A DNA stretch of 32,740 nt from Fuerstiella sp. (GCA_029247265.1 JAQWLN010000053.1:1-32740), one strand, 5' to 3'. Counted from the first letter of the stretch, positions 15,969-26,308 are shown. Made by a program: numbers and translations. Notes: generated by a model not told the origin, from the sequence alone.

Positions 15969-18260
15969 ATGAAAAACCTCATCGTCATATTGTTCTGCAT
16001 GATGATGACGGCCAGCGTGCTTTGGCCATCCGAAGGCGCAATCAATGGTGACGGACTTCATCTGGCGATCGGGTGGCTCGTTACAGCGTTGCTTGCGGTC
16101 GTCACAAAACGGCAAGACCAGGATCCTGCTGACGACACCACGTTTAGCCGTACTCAACTCGCTGCTGCATCCTCTGTGATTTTTCTGCTTGGGGGATTCT
16201 GGCTGTCGACATGGAATGTCTTCCACGTACACGGTGACCGGCGAGCAGCCCTGAATCTCGCCTTTGAGTGGTCAGGAATCGGGGCCGCCTTCGTGACCAT
16301 CGCCTGCAGATTTCGCCGTCAGCGGTCGCTGCAGTCGATTGTGGCATTGACGATTGGACTGGGCGCCGGCACCGCGATCCTCGGCGTCTGGCAACACCAC
16401 GTCAGCTACGGTCAGCGCGCAGAATGGTATCTGCAGCAGCGATCAGAACTTGATACGGCACTACAGGCAAGCGACGTTCAGAGTTCAGTGAAGCGCTCAC
16501 ACCTGAAGGGGGCGTTCGAACGCATGAAAATTCCTCTGGACGGACCGAAACGTCAGCTGTTTGAACGTCGATTGCTGGACAGTAGTGAGCCGGTCGGTCC
16601 GTTTGCGCTAGCAAATACACTGGGCGGCGTCCTTGCGGTTGCCGTCGTTCTGTTAATCGCAGGCGTCATGCAGTCCCTGCACCGAAGAGTTCGGATCTCG
16701 GCCCTTAGCTGGTGCATTACCGGCAGCATCGTATTTTTGCTGACGTATTGTCTGCTACTGACAAAAAGCCGAACGGCGTGGGTTGGCTGTATCGTGGGAA
16801 TCATGGTTCTTGTCGGCAGGCAGCGATTGGGAAAACCAGCAGCAGGACTGGCCAGGCTGGGAGCAGGCGCAAGCATTCTGATCGCAGCCGCACTTGGGAT
16901 CAGCATTGCCACGGGAGCCATCGACAGGGAAGTGGTCATGGAGGCCCCGCGATCACTGCAGTTTCGCCTGTTGTATTGGACTGGCGCGGCTGGTGTGATC
17001 AGAGACAATCCCGTTTTCGGAACGGGTCCGGGCAATTTCCGACAGGTTTACCTTCGCCATAAGCCCGTGGAATCAAGCGAAGATATTCTGGACCCGCACA
17101 ACGTCCTGCTGGATGTCTGGTGTTCCGCCGGGCTTATGGGATTGGTTGCTCTGGTCAGCCTGCTGACATGCTGTGTCTGTGCGACGCGGCAATTCCGGAT
17201 TCGCGACCGTCGTCCGGAAAAACGTCCGCGGCGTATTCCCTGGCCATTGCTGAAGGGAATTCTTGCAGGTACCGGCGTGCACCTGACCTGGCGCTGGTTC
17301 CACGGAGTGGACATGTGGACGAATGGAATCGGGGACGAGAACGCCGTGCTGCTGGTGCCAGTGACGGCATGTCTGCTGACCCCTGTGATCGCTCAGTGTT
17401 TGCTTTTCACGCAATCCGCCGCATTCGCTGCTCTGACATGCCTTTTTGTCCATCTGCTTGGGGCAGGGGGGCTGCAAATTACAATCCTTGGGCACGTGCT
17501 GGTGTTACTGGCAGCTCTGACGATATTTGGGGAAAACCAGTCGGTTGCCGAAGATCTGCCAACGCCGGAGAGAGGGACGTTCCGGCCAGCTGAGAACTGT
17601 TTCCACGTCATTACGGCGGTGACCCTGGTGGCCGCAACAGCATGGACAGCACAGTTCGGGTTGCTGCCAGTGAATCGCTCCCAGCACCAGTTACAAGTGG
17701 CAGAAGTCAGAAAGAAACAAGGAGATCGCAGCGGAACGCTGGACGCTCTGAATGGGGCTGCGCGGTCTGATCCATTTTCAGTCGATTCGCGCCAACAACT
17801 GGTGCAAGCCCTGGCGTACGACTTTCAACGGTCGGTGGAGCAATATGCGCAGAATGGTCGTCAAATTGCTGACGACCGGCTTCAGGAGGATTTTGATAAG
17901 GTAATTGACGGCTGTAACCATTTAATTGATGCAGATCGGCGATCCGGAACCGGTTATTATTTCAGAAGTCGTGTTGCAGATTCAGTTCGGAACGTGATCG
18001 GCAACGGCAGCGATCTTTTCAGGCAGGCACATCTCGATTTGCAGCAGGCAGTGGAGTGTGATCCTTCAAATTCGGATCTGTGGTTTGAATTATCAGACCT
18101 TCAATACCGAGAGGGCCTGTTCGCCGAAGCTTCAACTGCCGCCGACAGGGCGACTGAGATTGACGCAGTAAATCGCATTTGGGGACATGTCGACCAATAT
18201 CTTGCCGGGGAAAAAATCCAGCGTCTGGAACTGATTCAGCGAAGCGGTGACAATGACTAA
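15969..18260 (+). CDS. O-antigen ligase/polymerase-type membrane protein with C-terminal TPR region
   Basis: A 763-residue protein with about a dozen membrane helices in its first 540 residues. The Wzy_C/O-antigen-ligase signature is present as LTKSRTAWVG (264-273) and, in the large periplasmic loop, NPVFGTGPGNFRQVY and DPHN (375-378). Residues about 555-760 are soluble, with TPR-like helices (SDLWFELSDLQYREGLFAEASTAADRA is a good unit, shown here across residues 715-741). Such enzymes polymerise or transfer lipid-linked glycans at the outer face of the inner membrane. It follows the WecA-like gene by 168 bases in the same direction. Whether it is a polymerase or a ligase cannot be told from sequence. 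Confidence 0.82.
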   Translation: MKNLIVILFCMMMTASVLWPSEGAINGDGLHLAIGWLVTALLAVVTKRQDQDPADDTTFSRTQLAAASSVIFLLGGFWLSTWNVFHVHGDRRAALNLAFEWSGIGAAFVTIACRFRRQRSLQSIVALTIGLGAGTAILGVWQHHVSYGQRAEWYLQQRSELDTALQASDVQSSVKRSHLKGAFERMKIPLDGPKRQLFERRLLDSSEPVGPFALANTLGGVLAVAVVLLIAGVMQSLHRRVRISALSWCITGSIVFLLTYCLLLTKSRTAWVGCIVGIMVLVGRQRLGKPAAGLARLGAGASILIAAALGISIATGAIDREVVMEAPRSLQFRLLYWTGAAGVIRDNPVFGTGPGNFRQVYLRHKPVESSEDILDPHNVLLDVWCSAGLMGLVALVSLLTCCVCATRQFRIRDRRPEKRPRRIPWPLLKGILAGTGVHLTWRWFHGVDMWTNGIGDENAVLLVPVTACLLTPVIAQCLLFTQSAAFAALTCLFVHLLGAGGLQITILGHVLVLLAALTIFGENQSVAEDLPTPERGTFRPAENCFHVITAVTLVAATAWTAQFGLLPVNRSQHQLQVAEVRKKQGDRSGTLDALNGAARSDPFSVDSRQQLVQALAYDFQRSVEQYAQNGRQIADDRLQEDFDKVIDGCNHLIDADRRSGTGYYFRSRVADSVRNVIGNGSDLFRQAHLDLQQAVECDPSNSDLWFELSDLQYREGLFAEASTAADRATEIDAVNRIWGHVDQYLAGEKIQRLELIQRSGDND

Positions 18261-18314
18261 GCCCTGGCAATTCTGACGGGGCGGCAGGCCATTTGTGGTC
18301 AAGAGGGTGTAGAG

Positions 18315-19499
18315 ATGAAAATTCTGTTAAGTGCCATTGTCGTATGCGTTCCTGGCACCCTGTTGATTTCGGGTTGCGCAGATGAGGACGCTTTGGGACC
18401 TCACACCGAAACAGCACACGACCATGCAAACGACGGCAGCACCAATCACGACGACAGCACCAGCACGAACTCCGCGCTGGTGCCTGCTAAGGAAGGACCG
18501 TGGCCGACGGTCGTTGCAGACGAAGATACGTTTAATTTTGGCAGCATGGCGGTTGGGGGAGAGCAGGAGCACGCCTTTGTCATACGCAACGAAGGACAAG
18601 GCGACCTGAACCTTGTTGCCGGAGAGCCGACGTGCAAGTGCACGGCTTTCGAGCTTTCCAGGGAAACGGTGAAACCGGGCGAGGAGGGAACTCTTCTCGT
18701 TCGATGGATTGGCAAATTCAAGGATGACGCATTTCAGCACGGTGGCTCGGTGTACACGAACGATCCGGCCAAGTCGGAAATCAAATTCTCCGTGAAGGGG
18801 ATTGTCGACACTGATTTCGAACTCCTTCCCACATCACTCTGGCGTGTCGGCGAGGTAAGCAAGGAATCCGGCGGGACGATGCAGGCCTTCGTTGGCTCAC
18901 GGATCCACAAGGAATTCGAAATCACAGCCATTGATTGCGAATCCCAGTATGTTTCAACAGTCGTCACACGCGCGAGTCAGGAAACACTGACCAAAGTCGA
19001 CGCGATCAGCGGCTACACGATTGACGTTATGGTTTCTTCCGACATGCCGCCAGGGCTCCTTGAAGAAGAACTTGAACTTAAGCTGGACCGCACAGACAGT
19101 CCATTTCGGGTAACGATAACAGCGAAGAAGGATGGCCCGATTCGCATTCTGCCGACACCGGGGGTGGCATTGGACAGAACCGTCAACGGTCTGAAACTGG
19201 GACAATTTCCGACGAACAAGGGGCGGCGGGCCGAACTGACGCTGCTGGTCGACACCTCAGGTATGTCAGAACCTTTTGCAGCGACATCGGTCGAATCATC
19301 TCCAAGTTTCGTCAAAGCGAAATTGGTGGCTGCCGGAGACCTTCCCGGGGGGCGGTCCAGACACAAGCTTATCATTGAAATCCCGCCGGGTATCGCTCGA
19401 ATGGAACGCGATCGTGCAACGCCGGGGCTGATCGATATGCAGACGAATCACCCATCCGGACAGGCGATCAAGTTGAAACTGTCGTTCAAGGCATTTTGA
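18315..19499 (+). CDS. DUF1573 lipoprotein
   Basis: A 394-residue protein with a lipoprotein signal (LLISGC, lipidated C21) and a histidine/aspartate-rich linker (about residues 28-52). A DUF1573 domain follows: FNFGSMAVGGEQEH, the two-cysteine turn EPTCKCT (C107, C109), and VKPGEEG. Two or more further beta domains make up the rest. A GAGGG box lies seven bases before the ATG. It is anchored in the outer membrane or periplasm. Compared with the DUF1573 protein at 10078, it shares the C-x-C turn and domain layout but is lipidated. It lies between the polysaccharide gene and the multiheme cytochrome. DUF1573 has no known biochemical activity. Confidence 0.88.
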   Translation: MKILLSAIVVCVPGTLLISGCADEDALGPHTETAHDHANDGSTNHDDSTSTNSALVPAKEGPWPTVVADEDTFNFGSMAVGGEQEHAFVIRNEGQGDLNLVAGEPTCKCTAFELSRETVKPGEEGTLLVRWIGKFKDDAFQHGGSVYTNDPAKSEIKFSVKGIVDTDFELLPTSLWRVGEVSKESGGTMQAFVGSRIHKEFEITAIDCESQYVSTVVTRASQETLTKVDAISGYTIDVMVSSDMPPGLLEEELELKLDRTDSPFRVTITAKKDGPIRILPTPGVALDRTVNGLKLGQFPTNKGRRAELTLLVDTSGMSEPFAATSVESSPSFVKAKLVAAGDLPGGRSRHKLIIEIPPGIARMERDRATPGLIDMQTNHPSGQAIKLKLSFKAF

Positions 19500-19667
19500 C
19501 TCAACATCATCCTGCTTTGCCACTCGGTGCAAGAACGCTCGGAGCGTCGTCCGGACGCGGTGGCGGAGTTTGAGTCTGAGCTTGGGATTCATGGTCTGTG
19601 GCCCAGTGGTTAAGATTGTATCTCTGGGAATTCCGGACGTGAACGAAATTCAGCTGTGGTAAATGAA

Positions 19668-21251
19668 ATGAGCCGCTCAGAAGCAATACGGAATGCAGCA
19701 ACACTCGTCTGTGCGCTGGCTGGAATTGCCTACCTGACAATCTTTTTGAATCGCGGGACCACAAGGCAGGTCGATGCGGAAACGCCGCACGCTGAAAAAG
19801 GTTCAGCGGAACAGCAATCGACCGATGACATCGCCTCGTCCGCTGCAGCACCGATCTGGGAAAAATGGCCCAGGCCTCAGCTGGCACTGCTGCTCACTGG
19901 TGAACAACACGGGTATTTCGAACCGTGCGGTTGCACATCCAGTCAACTTGGTGGAATGTCCCGACGGGCTGACCTTGCGCAAAAGCTCAAAGCCGCTGGG
20001 TGGACAGTCCGCGGACTGGACGTGGGAGGGCTCAGTCGCCGCACGACGCGACAGGCTCAAATCAAATTTGAAACGACCCTCGCGGCTCTTCGGGAACTCG
20101 ACTATGTCGCTATTGGACTTGGCCCGGAAGAACTCCGGATGCAGCCGGATTTCCTGCTGTCCCAGCATGTTCCGCCACTTCATTTTCTTAGCGCCAATCT
20201 CGAATTCTTCGGGGTGCCCGACCTTGGAACGCCGCTCCCGAGTGCGGTCTTTGAAGCTGGCGGACTGCAGATTGGCATAACGTCAGTCATGTCGGAGGAG
20301 CTGCAGAAAGAAGTCCTGCCTCATCCCGACATTACATGGAAGGCCCCAGGCCCGGCTCTGACAGACGTTATTGCAGATTTCGACGACAGGAATGTGAGTT
20401 TGCGAGTGCTGCTTTCGCAGGCCAGCGTCACTGAATCCGACGCCCTGGCAGAGCAATTTCCGAGTTTCGATGTGGTCCTGACGGCACAGGGAACCAGTGA
20501 TCCTGATCCGAAGGCACCGCTGAAAAAAATTGGAGACACACTGGTGATTGAAACTGGGCGCAAAGGTAAGTATGCGGGGGTTCTTGGTGTCTACCCGGAT
20601 GACACCGAAACACCGTTCCGGTACAAGCTGATCAGTCTTGAACAGGAAAACTTCGGTGAGACACAGTCCATGATTACGCTGATGCAGGTGTATCAGCAAC
20701 GTCTTGAGTCGGAAGAGATTGCCCTTACCGACGCGGTGGGGGCCCCGCATCCATCGGGGGCAACATTCGTTGGGGCAGACACCTGTGGAACCTGTCATGA
20801 AAACGCGATGGACATCTGGAAAGAAACCGGACACGCTCATGCCCTTGAAAGTCTGGACCCGGACAACAATCGCGACGGACATGAACGATTGAATGGTGTC
20901 AAACGGACGTATGACCCGGAATGTCTGGCGTGTCACGTCACTGGCTGGGATCCGCATGAGTACATTCGTTTTCAATCCGGATTTCTTAATAAGAAGTTTG
21001 CCGCGGACGACGACGAAAAGATGCTGCATAAGCTGATGGCGGGAACCCAGTGCGAAAATTGTCATGGTCCGGGAAGTCGACACATTGAACTGGTCGAAGC
21101 GGACGATCTGGCGGCTGCCGCACAGGAAGTTCGAGTCACTCTGGAGCAGGCAAGAAAGAACGTGTGCGAAAAATGTCACGACCTTGACAACAGTCCGGAT
21201 TTCGACTTCGAGGAGTACTGGGAACGCGTTAAACACTACGAAAAGGACTGA
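19668..21251 (+). CDS. Tetraheme cytochrome (c554-like) with degenerate phosphoesterase domain
   Basis: A protein of 527 residues from ATG 19668 (GTG 19656 adds four). One N-terminal membrane anchor precedes a periplasmic domain resembling the UshA/5'-nucleotidase metallophosphatase fold (TGEQHGYFEPCGCTSSQLGG, residues 77-96). The expected metal ligands are lost: the usual N-D-x-H-G is EQHG and the usual G-N-H-E is GLGPEE. The C-terminal third carries four heme-binding motifs, CGTCH, CLACH, CENCH and CEKCH (about residues 373-504), arranged like cytochrome c554. The protein probably moves electrons in the periplasm; its partner and acceptor are unknown. It sits 168 bases after the DUF1573 lipoprotein gene. 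Confidence 0.86.
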   Translation: MSRSEAIRNAATLVCALAGIAYLTIFLNRGTTRQVDAETPHAEKGSAEQQSTDDIASSAAAPIWEKWPRPQLALLLTGEQHGYFEPCGCTSSQLGGMSRRADLAQKLKAAGWTVRGLDVGGLSRRTTRQAQIKFETTLAALRELDYVAIGLGPEELRMQPDFLLSQHVPPLHFLSANLEFFGVPDLGTPLPSAVFEAGGLQIGITSVMSEELQKEVLPHPDITWKAPGPALTDVIADFDDRNVSLRVLLSQASVTESDALAEQFPSFDVVLTAQGTSDPDPKAPLKKIGDTLVIETGRKGKYAGVLGVYPDDTETPFRYKLISLEQENFGETQSMITLMQVYQQRLESEEIALTDAVGAPHPSGATFVGADTCGTCHENAMDIWKETGHAHALESLDPDNNRDGHERLNGVKRTYDPECLACHVTGWDPHEYIRFQSGFLNKKFAADDDEKMLHKLMAGTQCENCHGPGSRHIELVEADDLAAAAQEVRVTLEQARKNVCEKCHDLDNSPDFDFEEYWERVKHYEKD

Positions 21252-21277
21252 CCGGTTTGAATAATCCAGGTTTAGTA

Positions 21278-21730
21278 ATGCCACCGGAAATCCTGGATCA
21301 GATTACGGAACTGGTCGGAAATGTTCCGCCTGAAGACTATCTCGGGTTGCTTCATGACTATCCGGAGGCCCTGCAGTCCATAAACCGCGCTATTGACGAT
21401 TCTGAATCGGAAGGTACGGTGGCGGACGTCGAGCTGATTCGTAATCCGTCGTGCATTCTCGAAATCAACCGTGAAGCTCGTGTCGATTCTGTATTGGATC
21501 CCGATGGCACAGAGTTTTTCTGGCCTGATCAGTTGATGATCATCGGCGAAACCGGAGCTGGTGACTATTATTGTATTGATGTGGATCAGCAGGTGGCGGG
21601 CGTAATGCAGTTCGATCATCATTCGGTCGGCTTCGAAGTGATCGCCGATTCATTGAATGAGTTTGTGGACATGCTGGAAGAAACCTTTAGCGGCGAGTGG
21701 TTCGAAGAAGACGAACCTGAAGAACAATGA
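21278..21730 (+). CDS. SUKH (SMI1/KNR4-like) domain protein
   Basis: A 150-residue acidic cytoplasmic protein. ATG 21278 is preferred over TTG 21257 because an AGG lies eight bases upstream. It has the SUKH pattern: an N-terminal helical part with PPEDYLGLLHDYP, then a strand region around DQLMIIGETGAGDYYCID, then a C-terminal helix ending in a run of Glu/Asp. SUKH proteins are often immunity proteins to polymorphic toxins, but they also occur as housekeeping proteins in planctomycetes. No toxin gene is adjacent. It overlaps the next gene by ATGA, so the two are translationally coupled. Confidence 0.75.
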   Translation: MPPEILDQITELVGNVPPEDYLGLLHDYPEALQSINRAIDDSESEGTVADVELIRNPSCILEINREARVDSVLDPDGTEFFWPDQLMIIGETGAGDYYCIDVDQQVAGVMQFDHHSVGFEVIADSLNEFVDMLEETFSGEWFEEDEPEEQ

Positions 21731-22041
21731 AAACACCTCAAAATATTCGAGTGCACAAGGATGATGGTATCCTTGAACTGGTCTGGACGGACGACGATGT
21801 GTCTTGCATTCCATTTCGAGCCGTGAGACAGGACTGCCGTTGCGCGGCGTGTGTGGACGAATTCACAGGTCGACAGATTCTGGACCAAAACAGCGTCCCG
21901 GAATCGATTATGCCCAATGACGTTTCACTGACCGGGAACTACGCCTTGAAATTCCTCTGGTCAGACGCGCACGACTCAGGTCTGTTCACGTGGGACCACC
22001 TGCGTTCAATTGCCGACAGACTGGCTGAGAACGACGCTTGA
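21727..22041 (+). CDS. DUF971 domain protein
   Basis: A 104-residue protein matching DUF971, also known as the N-terminal domain of gamma-butyrobetaine hydroxylase. Landmarks are LELVWTDD, then IPFRAVRQDCRCAACVDEFTG with C37, C39 and C42, then the closing SGLFTWDHLRSIA. The cysteines may bind metal. Stand-alone DUF971 proteins occur beside Fe-S carriers and have been linked to iron-sulfur cluster handling, but no such neighbour is seen here. The start codon overlaps the SUKH stop (ATGA). Confidence 0.88.
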   Translation: MKTPQNIRVHKDDGILELVWTDDDVSCIPFRAVRQDCRCAACVDEFTGRQILDQNSVPESIMPNDVSLTGNYALKFLWSDAHDSGLFTWDHLRSIADRLAENDA

Positions 22042-22141
22042 CAGCGTTTTCTGTGGGCCGCCTGATCCACGCTGCAATCTGTCCCATTGCCGAAATCGGA
22101 ATTCGCATTGGTTCCTAAGTGAAAGACAGTCTGTTACTCTA

Positions 22142-22153
22142 GACCATCTGGTC
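22142..22153. promoter_or_regulatory. Palindrome GACCA-TC-TGGTC upstream of recA
   Basis: A perfect five-base inverted repeat 134 bases before the recA start. It could be an operator, but it does not match the E. coli (CTGT-N8-ACAG) or Gram-positive LexA box. A second small symmetric site, ACAG-T-CTGT, lies just upstream at about 22126. Low confidence. Confidence 0.25.
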
Positions 22154-22287
22154 GCCGCAGACTCATTTTCTTCCTGTGGCCCCCGATTTTGGCAGGTCAC
22201 GTATTGTCCCCCTACGTTACCGCTGTCGAAATTAGCGGAAGGATCAGGGCACACCAAAACCGATTTTGAAGGACAGGAATTCTTACA

Positions 22288-23370
22288 ATGGCAAAATCAC
22301 GAAGTAAAGCGGTTGCTGTCAAGACTGCACCGGCAGGCGGTGACGGCAAGGCGATGCTGGACAACGCACTTGGGCAGATCGAAAAGATGTTCGGTCAGGG
22401 CTCAATCATGAAGCTCAATACGACCGCAGACGTAGAAGGAGTTCCGGGCATTGCAACCGGTGCCCTTTCGCTGGACATAGCCCTCGGTGGTCGTGGTTTT
22501 CCCCGTGGTCGAATCATTGAGCTTTACGGGCCGGAATCCAGCGGCAAAACGACACTGGCGCTGCACGCGATCGCCAGTGCCCAGAAAGCTGGCGGTATCG
22601 CAGCATTCATTGATGCAGAACACGCGTTGGATCCTTCTTGGGCACGAAAAATCGGTGTCAATCTTGACGATCTACTGGTGAGCCAACCGTCGTACGGTGA
22701 AGAAGCACTGCAGATCGCAGAGATGCTGATCAAATCCAATGCCGTCGATCTCATTGTGGTTGACTCGGTCGCCGCACTGGTCCCTAAGGCCGAACTTGAC
22801 GGTGAAATCGGCGATACTCACGTGGGGCTGCAGGCTCGCATGATGAGCCAAGCCATGCGAAAACTGACTGGTGCCATTTCGCGGTCCAAAACGACCGTGA
22901 TCTTCATCAATCAGATCCGTGAAAAGATTGGCGTAATGTTCGGCAGCCCGGAAACGACCCCTGGCGGCCGTGCTCTGAAGTTTTACAGTTCCGCTCGCGT
23001 TGATGTCCGCCGGATTGCCACTTTGAAGGACGGAGACGTTCAGATCGGTATCCGCATGAGGGCAAAGATCGTCAAGAATAAGGTTGCCCCGCCGTTTCGC
23101 ATTGCGGAATTCGACATGTACAACACCTGCGGCATCAGCATGGAGGCAGATTTACTGGACCTAGCGGTCGAAGACAAGATCATCGACAAAAGCGGAAGCT
23201 GGTTTAGTTATGGCAAGAACAAGCTGGGGCAGGGCCGCGACCGTGCTCGCCTGTTTCTTGAGGAAAACCCGGATGCATTGATCGAGATCCGTAACAAGGT
23301 GCTGGCCGCACGTGGATTTGCTCCCAAGACGGACTCTGCACCTGCCGTCAAAGAGACAGCAAAATCATAG
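22288..23370 (+). CDS. recA: Recombinase A
   Basis: A 360-residue RecA. It coats single-stranded DNA, pairs homologues and drives SOS cleavage of LexA-type repressors. Walker A is GPESSGKTT (81-89), Walker B is [10 protein letters not shown] (155-164), and loop L2 starts with [21 protein letters not shown]. The signature [14 protein letters not shown] follows, and the C-terminal lobe ([18 protein letters not shown]) is complete. Length and motifs are standard. Small variations such as SQPSYGEE where SQPDTGEQ is common are ordinary. An AGGA box lies nine bases before ATG. It is monocistronic, ended by a strong terminator. Confidence 0.98.
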   Translation: MAKSRSKAVAVKTAPAGGDGKAMLDNALGQIEKMFGQGSIMKLNTTADVEGVPGIATGALSLDIALGGRGFPRGRIIELYGPESSGKTTLALHAIASAQKAGGIAAFIDAEHALDPSWARKIGVNLDDLLVSQPSYGEEALQIAEMLIKSNAVDLIVVDSVAALVPKAELDGEIGDTHVGLQARMMSQAMRKLTGAISRSKTTVIFINQIREKIGVMFGSPETTPGGRALKFYSSARVDVRRIATLKDGDVQIGIRMRAKIVKNKVAPPFRIAEFDMYNTCGISMEADLLDLAVEDKIIDKSGSWFSYGKNKLGQGRDRARLFLEENPDALIEIRNKVLAARGFAPKTDSAPAVKETAKS

Positions 23371-23399
23371 TCATCCGTTTTTCGAATACTCTGACTCAG

Positions 23400-23429
23400 G
23401 CCGCCGATGTTTCGCATCGGCGGCTTTTT
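23400..23429 (+). terminator. Rho-independent terminator of recA
   Basis: GCCGCCGATG (23400-23409) pairs perfectly over ten bases with CATCGGCGGC (23415-23424) around loop TTTCG, followed by five T residues. It starts 30 bases after the recA stop, so alaS is a separate unit and its promoter should lie in 23430-23671. Confidence 0.93.
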
Positions 23430-23671
23430 CTGTGGGCTGGGAACGCGTGGGCTTCACGACGGACATTTCTGGCTGTCCCGGGTGCAGTCTGGAATGATTT
23501 GTGTAAACTTCCGCAGCGAAGGATGCTGCTGCTGCGCAGGCCGCGACGACACGCGCAGCGTGGATTCATCCCAAGGTATTACTGTCTGCGGAACCGTAAT
23601 TGGATTTTTGCATCCCTGCGACAGTCAATTGCTGGTTGTGCCCATCAAATGTTCAGAACTGATTCCAGACA

Positions 23672-26308
23672 ATGAAAACCGACGAACTTCGGGAAAAGTA
23701 TCTTTCGTTCTTCGAGACCAAAGGCTGCGTTCGCCGCCCCAGCGACGTTCTGGTGCCTAAGGACGACCCTACGGTGTTATTCACTCCAGCGGGGATGAAC
23801 CAGTTCAAGAACGAGTTCATGGGCATTGGCAAGCTGGACTTTGCGGCAGCGACCACGTGCCAGAAGTGCCTGCGCACCGGAGACATCAGCAACGTCGGGG
23901 TCACGGCCTACCACCACACGTTCTTCGAAATGCTCGGCAATTTTTCATTTGGGGACTACTTCAAGCGTGAAGCGATTCACTGGGCGTGGGAGTTTCTTAC
24001 GGACCCCAGGTGGCTGGGCCTTGATAAGGACCGACTGACGGTCAGCGTGTACAAAGGCAAGTGGGGTTTTGACGAAGAGGCATTCAATATCTGGAAGGAT
24101 GAGGTCGGCCTGCCAGCGGACCGCATTGCCTGCCTGGAAGAAGACGAAAACTACTGGCCAGCCAGCGCGCCCAGCGAAGGTCCCGATGGAGTCTGTGGCC
24201 CGTGCAGCGAAATCTTTTACCATCCGCCTGGCGTCTACGGCGATGTTGAGATCTGGAATCTGGTCTTCACACAGTTTAACCGCGTCGGCGATCCGCCCGA
24301 CAACCTGCGTCCGCTGCCGTCCAAAAACATTGACACGGGCATGGGACTGGAACGAACGGCCGCCGTGCTGCAGGGCGTGCACAGTAATTTTGAAAATGAT
24401 GTGCTGAAACCTTTGTGCCTGGCGACCGGCGACATCGTCGGCGTGAAGTACGACTTCCATGCACCGTCCGGTCGGGCCGTACGTCGCATCGCAGACCATG
24501 TACGCGCGGCGACATTTGCCATGCACGAAGGTGTGACTCCGGACAAAGAAAAAGAAAACTATGTGGTTCGGCAATTACTGCGGCGAGCATTGCTGGAGGG
24601 ATATCTACTGGGACGCAAAGAGCCGTTTCTGTATCAGGTCGTTCCTGCCGTTGTCGGCGTGATGAAGGGGGCATACCCGGAAATCGAGGAAACCGTAGAC
24701 AGTGTTCAGAACAGCATGCAGGAGGAAGAAGAGCAGTTCCTGGGGACGATCGACCGAGGCCTCAGTCGATTTGACCGTTATGCCGAAGCAGCGAAATCAA
24801 CCGGCAACGCGGTCATCAGCGGCGATGACGCGTTCACTCTGCATACGGAAGACGGTTTCCTGATCGAACTCACCGAAGCCATCGCCCACGACCGTAACCT
24901 GAGCGTCGACATGACGTCGTTCCGGGAGCGGATGAGCGAACACGAAGACATCAGCCGCGGCGGAAAAACCGTATCCGTCATGGCCGCGGGACCACTGGAC
25001 GTGCTGCGCAGGGAACACGGAGACACCGAGTTTCTCGGATATGACTGCACGACCCTCGAATGTAAGGTCGTCGGCTTGATCGTCGAAGATCGGGGAGTCA
25101 CTTCAGTACCGGCGGATTTCTCGGGACCGGTCGGCATCGTTCTGGACCGTACGCCATTCTACGGTGAATCCGGCGGTCAGATGGGTGACACAGGTCGCTT
25201 GTTTGCTGATGGCGTTGAAGTTCAGATTACCGACAGTCAGAAACATCAGCAGACGCTGTTCGTTCTGCAGGGACGCGTCTGCCATGGCAGTCTGTCCGTG
25301 GGTGACACCGTCACAGCTGAAGTTGACGAAGCACGCCGCAATGGCATTCGCCGAGCTCACTCGGCCACTCACATTCTGCACCATGCACTGCACCAGACAA
25401 TCGGCGAAAGCGCGACACAGCGAGGCTCGAAGGTTGAGGCCGATGCGCTGCGATTTGACTTCGCACACAAACAGGCTCTGACACCGGAAGAACTTCACAA
25501 GGTGGAAGACATCATCAATGCGCTGATCGTGAATGGCTCAGACGTCAACACCGAGCTGCTGCCGATCCGGGAAGCGCGCGAACGCGGGGCGATGGCACTG
25601 TTCGGCGAAAAATATCCGGATGAAGTCCGGGTTGTGACCATGGGCGACTTCAGCGTTGAACTGTGCGGAGGCACCCACCTGACAAACACCGGACAGGTGG
25701 GGCTGTGCCGCATCAGTTCAGAAGAGCCGGTTGCTAAAGGTGTTCGCCGTATTACAGCCGTCACTGGTCCCAAAGCACTGCAAAAGGGTCGAGAGACCGA
25801 CGAATTGATCGCTCAGCTGCAAAGACAATTGAAATCGAATAAGCCGGAAGATCTGCCAATGCGTGTGGATGCACTGCAGACCCAGATGAAAGAGCTGAAC
25901 AGACAGTTGAGTGAATTGTCCAGAGCATCGGTGTCCGATGCAATTGGTGACATCGTGACTGCGGCTGAAGATGTGAGTGGTGTGAAGGTCATTGCTCAGA
26001 AACTTGATAATGTGACTCGTGAGTCTCTTCGTGACTTCGTGGATCAGCTGCGCGACAGGCACAGTCCGGTCGCCGTTGTTCTGGCTGCGGAAATCGACGG
26101 CAAGGTTGCCCTGATCGCATCTGTCAGTAAGCCGCTGGTTAAGGACAGGGGCCTGAATGCAGGCCTCGCCGTGAAAGCAGCGGCTCAGCTGGCGGGGGGA
26201 GGCGGCGGAGGTCGGCCGGACATGGCAGAAGCCGGTGCCAGGTATGTCGATAAAATCGAAGATGCCGTTGCCGCTGGTGCCGCCGTGTTCAAAGAACAGC
26301 TGACATAG
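23672..26308 (+). CDS. alaS: Alanyl-tRNA synthetase
   Basis: An 878-residue cytoplasmic class II synthetase that charges tRNA-Ala and edits mischarged Ser/Gly. Landmarks are motif-1-type [11 protein letters not shown] near residue 36, motif 2 in [12 protein letters not shown] (61-72) and motif 3 in [10 protein letters not shown]. The editing site is H-x-x-x-H in HSATH (563-567) with CGGTH (665-669). A coiled-coil linker ([17 protein letters not shown]) and a DHHA1 C-terminal domain with [14 protein letters not shown] complete it. Length and domains are standard. The ATG at 23672 gives the usual short N terminus. It stands between the recA terminator and the convergent secretin gene. Confidence 0.97.
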   Translation: MKTDELREKYLSFFETKGCVRRPSDVLVPKDDPTVLFTPAGMNQFKNEFMGIGKLDFAAATTCQKCLRTGDISNVGVTAYHHTFFEMLGNFSFGDYFKREAIHWAWEFLTDPRWLGLDKDRLTVSVYKGKWGFDEEAFNIWKDEVGLPADRIACLEEDENYWPASAPSEGPDGVCGPCSEIFYHPPGVYGDVEIWNLVFTQFNRVGDPPDNLRPLPSKNIDTGMGLERTAAVLQGVHSNFENDVLKPLCLATGDIVGVKYDFHAPSGRAVRRIADHVRAATFAMHEGVTPDKEKENYVVRQLLRRALLEGYLLGRKEPFLYQVVPAVVGVMKGAYPEIEETVDSVQNSMQEEEEQFLGTIDRGLSRFDRYAEAAKSTGNAVISGDDAFTLHTEDGFLIELTEAIAHDRNLSVDMTSFRERMSEHEDISRGGKTVSVMAAGPLDVLRREHGDTEFLGYDCTTLECKVVGLIVEDRGVTSVPADFSGPVGIVLDRTPFYGESGGQMGDTGRLFADGVEVQITDSQKHQQTLFVLQGRVCHGSLSVGDTVTAEVDEARRNGIRRAHSATHILHHALHQTIGESATQRGSKVEADALRFDFAHKQALTPEELHKVEDIINALIVNGSDVNTELLPIREARERGAMALFGEKYPDEVRVVTMGDFSVELCGGTHLTNTGQVGLCRISSEEPVAKGVRRITAVTGPKALQKGRETDELIAQLQRQLKSNKPEDLPMRVDALQTQMKELNRQLSELSRASVSDAIGDIVTAAEDVSGVKVIAQKLDNVTRESLRDFVDQLRDRHSPVAVVLAAEIDGKVALIASVSKPLVKDRGLNAGLAVKAAAQLAGGGGGGRPDMAEAGARYVDKIEDAVAAGAAVFKEQLT

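Noticed and set aside
20283..21284. A 333-codon minus-strand frame opposite the tetraheme cytochrome
   Set aside because: It is an antisense shadow: the plus strand has four heme motifs and a membrane anchor, while the minus frame has no family features and no ribosome binding site.
22042..22287. A LexA/SOS box before recA
   Set aside because: No match to the E. coli or Gram-positive consensus; only short palindromes are present, and the planctomycete SOS box is not something I can recognise by eye.
23945..24574. A 209-codon minus-strand frame inside alaS
   Set aside because: alaS is intact with all motifs, and the opposite frame has no recognisable domain.
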